Origin: Acidimicrobiales bacterium
Lineage (GTDB): Bacteria > Actinomycetota > Acidimicrobiia > Acidimicrobiales > CADCSY01
Length of the DNA: 6,336 nt
Assembly (NCBI GenBank): GCA_030447125.1
Contig: JAUJLZ010000114.1
Location: forward strand, 1-6,336
Direction of reading: 5' to 3'
In this document: positions 4,683 to 6,336 of the stretch, in pieces
Layout: each line of letters starts with the position of its first letter
Position numbering within the stretch: the first letter of the stretch is position 1
Position numbers and translations under genes: made by a program
The notes under the pieces: generated by a model
The model's database searches: none
Seen by the model: the letters and a program-made list of their open reading frames with translations, nothing else
Told to the model about the DNA's origin: nothing

Positions 4683-6336
4683 GTGGGAGTGCAGGCCCCC
4701 GACGCCAGCGACCTCCTTGACCGGCCGCTCGACCAGCTGGTCGGCCTAGCCGCCGAGCGCCGGGACCGAGCCCACGGGCGGCGGGTGACGTGGTCGCCCA
4801 AGGTGTTCATCCCCCTCACCCACCTGTGCCGGGATCGGTGTGGCTACTGCACCTTCGCCCAGCCGCCCGCTCGCACTGCGGCTCCCTACCTCCCGCCCGA
4901 GCAGGTGCTCGCCATCGCCCGGGCCGGAGCGAGGGCCGGCTGTCACGAGGCCCTGTTCACCCTGGGCGAACGCCCCGAGCTGCGCTACCCGGTGGCTCAG
5001 GAGTGGCTCGGCGCCCACGGGTACGAGACCACGGTCGACTACCTGGCGGCCATGTGCGCCCTGGTGCTGGCCGAGACCGGGCTGCTCCCCCACGCCAACG
5101 CCGGCGCCCTGAACCCCGAGGAGCTGGCCCGGCTGCGCACCGTCTCGGCGTCGCAGGGGATGATGCTCGAGTCGCTGCGAGATGACCTGGCCGCCCACAT
5201 CGGTGCTCCCGACAAGGCGCCGCAACGACGCCTGGCCACGCTGGAGGCCGCCGGGGAGCTGTCCATACCCTTCACCACCGGGATCCTGGTGGGCATCGGG
5301 GAGTCCCGGGCCGACCGCCTCGTCGCCCTCGAGGCCATCGCCGAAGCCCACCGTCGTCACGGCCACATCCAGGAGGTGATCGTCCAGAACTTCCTGCCCA
5401 AGGCGGGTACGGCGATGCACCGCGCTGCGCCCTGCCCGGCCGATGAGCTGGCGTGGTCTGTGGCCGTCGCCCGGCTGGTGCTTCCGACCGAGATCCACCT
5501 CCAGGCCCCGCCCAACCTCAGCCACGACTTCGGGGCCCTGCTCGACGCCGGCATCGACGACTGGGGCGGCGTGTCGCCGGTGACGCCCGACCACGTCAAC
5601 CCCGAGCGGCCCTGGCCTGAAGTCGAACGTCTGCGGGCCGCCACCGAGGCCCGCGGCTTCACCCTGGCCGCTCGCCTCACCGTCTACCCCGGTCACGCCC
5701 AGGACCCCGAGCGCTGGCTCGATCCCGCCCTGCGCTTCGCCGTGCTCGACCGCAGCGACGCCGAGGGCCTGGCTCGGGACCACCCCTGGCACGCCGGCGG
5801 CGAGGTCGCCCCGCCGACCCTGCTCCCGGGGCCGAACCCCGACCCCGCGCCGCTCCCCGCCTACCCCCCTCGTTCTTTGTCGCGTTGGCCGTCTCCGGGA
5901 CCATCAACGCGACAAGGAACAACCGGAGCGTCGGGGGCAAGGTCGGCCGTGACCGAGGTGCTCGACGGCGTGATCGCCGGCCAGGAGGTGGGCGAAGACG
6001 AGATCGTCACCCTGTTCTCGGCCCGGGGACCCGAGGTGGCGGCCGTGGCCGAGGTGGCCGACCAGCTCCGCCACGAGATCGCGGGCGACGATGTGACCTG
6101 GGTGGCCAACCGCAACATCAACTACACCAACGTGTGCACCTTCAAGTGCCGTTTCTGCGCCTTCTCCAAAGGCCCGCTCTCGCTGAACCTGCGGGGCGCG
6201 CCCTACCTCCTGTCGATCGAGGAGATCCAGGCCCGGGTGGTGGAGGCTGTGGAGCAGGGCGCCACCGAGGTCTGCCTCCAGGGCGGCATCCACCCCGACT
6301 TCGACGGTGACTACTACGTGCGGGTCACCCGGGCGG
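4683..6336 (+). CDS. fbiC: Bifunctional FO synthase (CofG-CofH fusion), 3' end outside window
   Basis: Makes FO (7,8-didemethyl-8-hydroxy-5-deazariboflavin), the chromophore of coenzyme F420, in the cytoplasm. The CofH half joins a tyrosine-derived 4-hydroxybenzyl radical to 5-amino-6-ribitylaminouracil; the CofG half closes the deazaflavin ring. Both are radical-SAM [4Fe-4S] modules. The frame is open from 4683 to the window end (551 codons; about 300 more residues expected). CofG shows FIPLTHLCRDRCGYCTF (42-58) with Cys49/53/56, SIPFTTGILVGIGES (194-208), QNFLPKAGTAM (235-245) and DDWGGVSPVTPDHVNPE (292-308). A Pro/Ser-rich linker of about 60 residues precedes CofH, which begins near Val423. 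CofH shows RNINYTNVCTFKCRFCAF (477-494) with Cys485/489/492, and LQGGIHPDFDGDYY (532-545). No Shine-Dalgarno precedes GTG 4683; GTG 4689 is an equally good start and would suit a leaderless message. GTG 4785 lies too close to the cluster motif to be likely. The linker holds a strong inverted repeat and unusual codons. Confidence 0.95.
   Translation, partial: MGVQAPDASDLLDRPLDQLVGLAAERRDRAHGRRVTWSPKVFIPLTHLCRDRCGYCTFAQPPARTAAPYLPPEQVLAIARAGARAGCHEALFTLGERPELRYPVAQEWLGAHGYETTVDYLAAMCALVLAETGLLPHANAGALNPEELARLRTVSASQGMMLESLRDDLAAHIGAPDKAPQRRLATLEAAGELSIPFTTGILVGIGESRADRLVALEAIAEAHRRHGHIQEVIVQNFLPKAGTAMHRAAPCPADELAWSVAVARLVLPTEIHLQAPPNLSHDFGALLDAGIDDWGGVSPVTPDHVNPERPWPEVERLRAATEARGFTLAARLTVYPGHAQDPERWLDPALRFAVLDRSDAEGLARDHPWHAGGEVAPPTLLPGPNPDPAPLPAYPPRSLSRWPSPGPSTRQGTTGASGARSAVTEVLDGVIAGQEVGEDEIVTLFSARGPEVAAVAEVADQLRHEIAGDDVTWVANRNINYTNVCTFKCRFCAFSKGPLSLNLRGAPYLLSIEEIQARVVEAVEQGATEVCLQGGIHPDFDGDYYVRVTRA
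5872..5920 (+). repeat. 49-bp inverted repeat inside the fbiC linker
   Basis: The left arm GTTCTTTGTCGCGTTG (5872-5887) is the reverse complement of the right arm CAACGCGACAAGGAAC (5905-5920) at 15 of 16 positions. The single exception would be a U-G pair in RNA. The loop is 17 nt (5888-5904). It is translated in frame as residues 397-413 of FbiC, between the CofG and CofH halves. No T-run follows the right arm, and no clear target duplication flanks it. The repeat is plain in the sequence; its nature (palindromic insertion, old terminator or regulatory RNA hairpin) is open. Confidence 0.9.

Noticed and set aside
4342..4749. A small + strand open frame bridging the opcA end and the fbiC start
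   Set aside because: It overlaps both genes out of frame, lacks a ribosome binding site and has no recognisable product.
4746..5792. A 348-codon open frame on the - strand opposite fbiC
   Set aside because: Same GC3 shadow effect. The sense strand carries the unmistakable CofG motifs.
5885..6310. A + strand open frame beginning in the FbiC linker
   Set aside because: Its translation is Arg/Gly-rich and out of frame with the clear CofH motifs, so it is a shadow.

Overview
The window is very GC-rich DNA, roughly 70% by eye, with strong G/C preference at third codon positions. All five genes lie on the + strand. The order transketolase, transaldolase, glucose-6-phosphate dehydrogenase, OpcA is the classic actinobacterial pentose-phosphate cluster, and a fused CofG-CofH FO synthase (FbiC type) is also common in Actinobacteria. 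The OpcA and FbiC sequence details look less like mycobacteria and more like a deep-branching actinobacterium, perhaps Acidimicrobiia. That lineage guess is inference.

Layout: (1) 1-818, the 3' end of a transketolase of the short, animal-like type. (2) 819-913, a 95-nt gap ending in a perfect AAGGAGG ribosome binding site. (3) 914-2029, transaldolase. (4) 2029-3582, NADP-type glucose-6-phosphate dehydrogenase, whose ATG overlaps the transaldolase stop by one base. (5) 3585-4487, OpcA, starting two bases after the zwf stop. (6) 4488-4682, a non-coding gap with two hairpins just after opcA, small repeats, and a possible promoter next to the next gene. (7) 4683-6336, the 5' part of a fused FO synthase running off the window; the complete CofG half and the start of the CofH half are visible.

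How the genes work together: Zwf oxidises glucose 6-phosphate and makes NADPH, OpcA assists Zwf, and Tal and Tkt run the sugar-phosphate rearrangements of the non-oxidative branch. tal-zwf-opcA is almost certainly one translationally coupled transcript, probably with tkt. fbiC makes FO, the deazaflavin chromophore of coenzyme F420. It appears to be a separate transcription unit, because hairpins and a plausible promoter separate it from opcA. 6-Phosphogluconolactonase (pgl/devB), which often follows opcA in Actinobacteria, is not present here.

I see no wholly new system. The most unusual signal is a 49-bp near-perfect inverted repeat (16-bp arms, one G-U pair) inside the coding sequence of the linker joining the two halves of FbiC. 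It sits in a stretch whose codon use looks non-coding. It may be a palindromic element inserted in frame, or a remnant of an old intergenic terminator.
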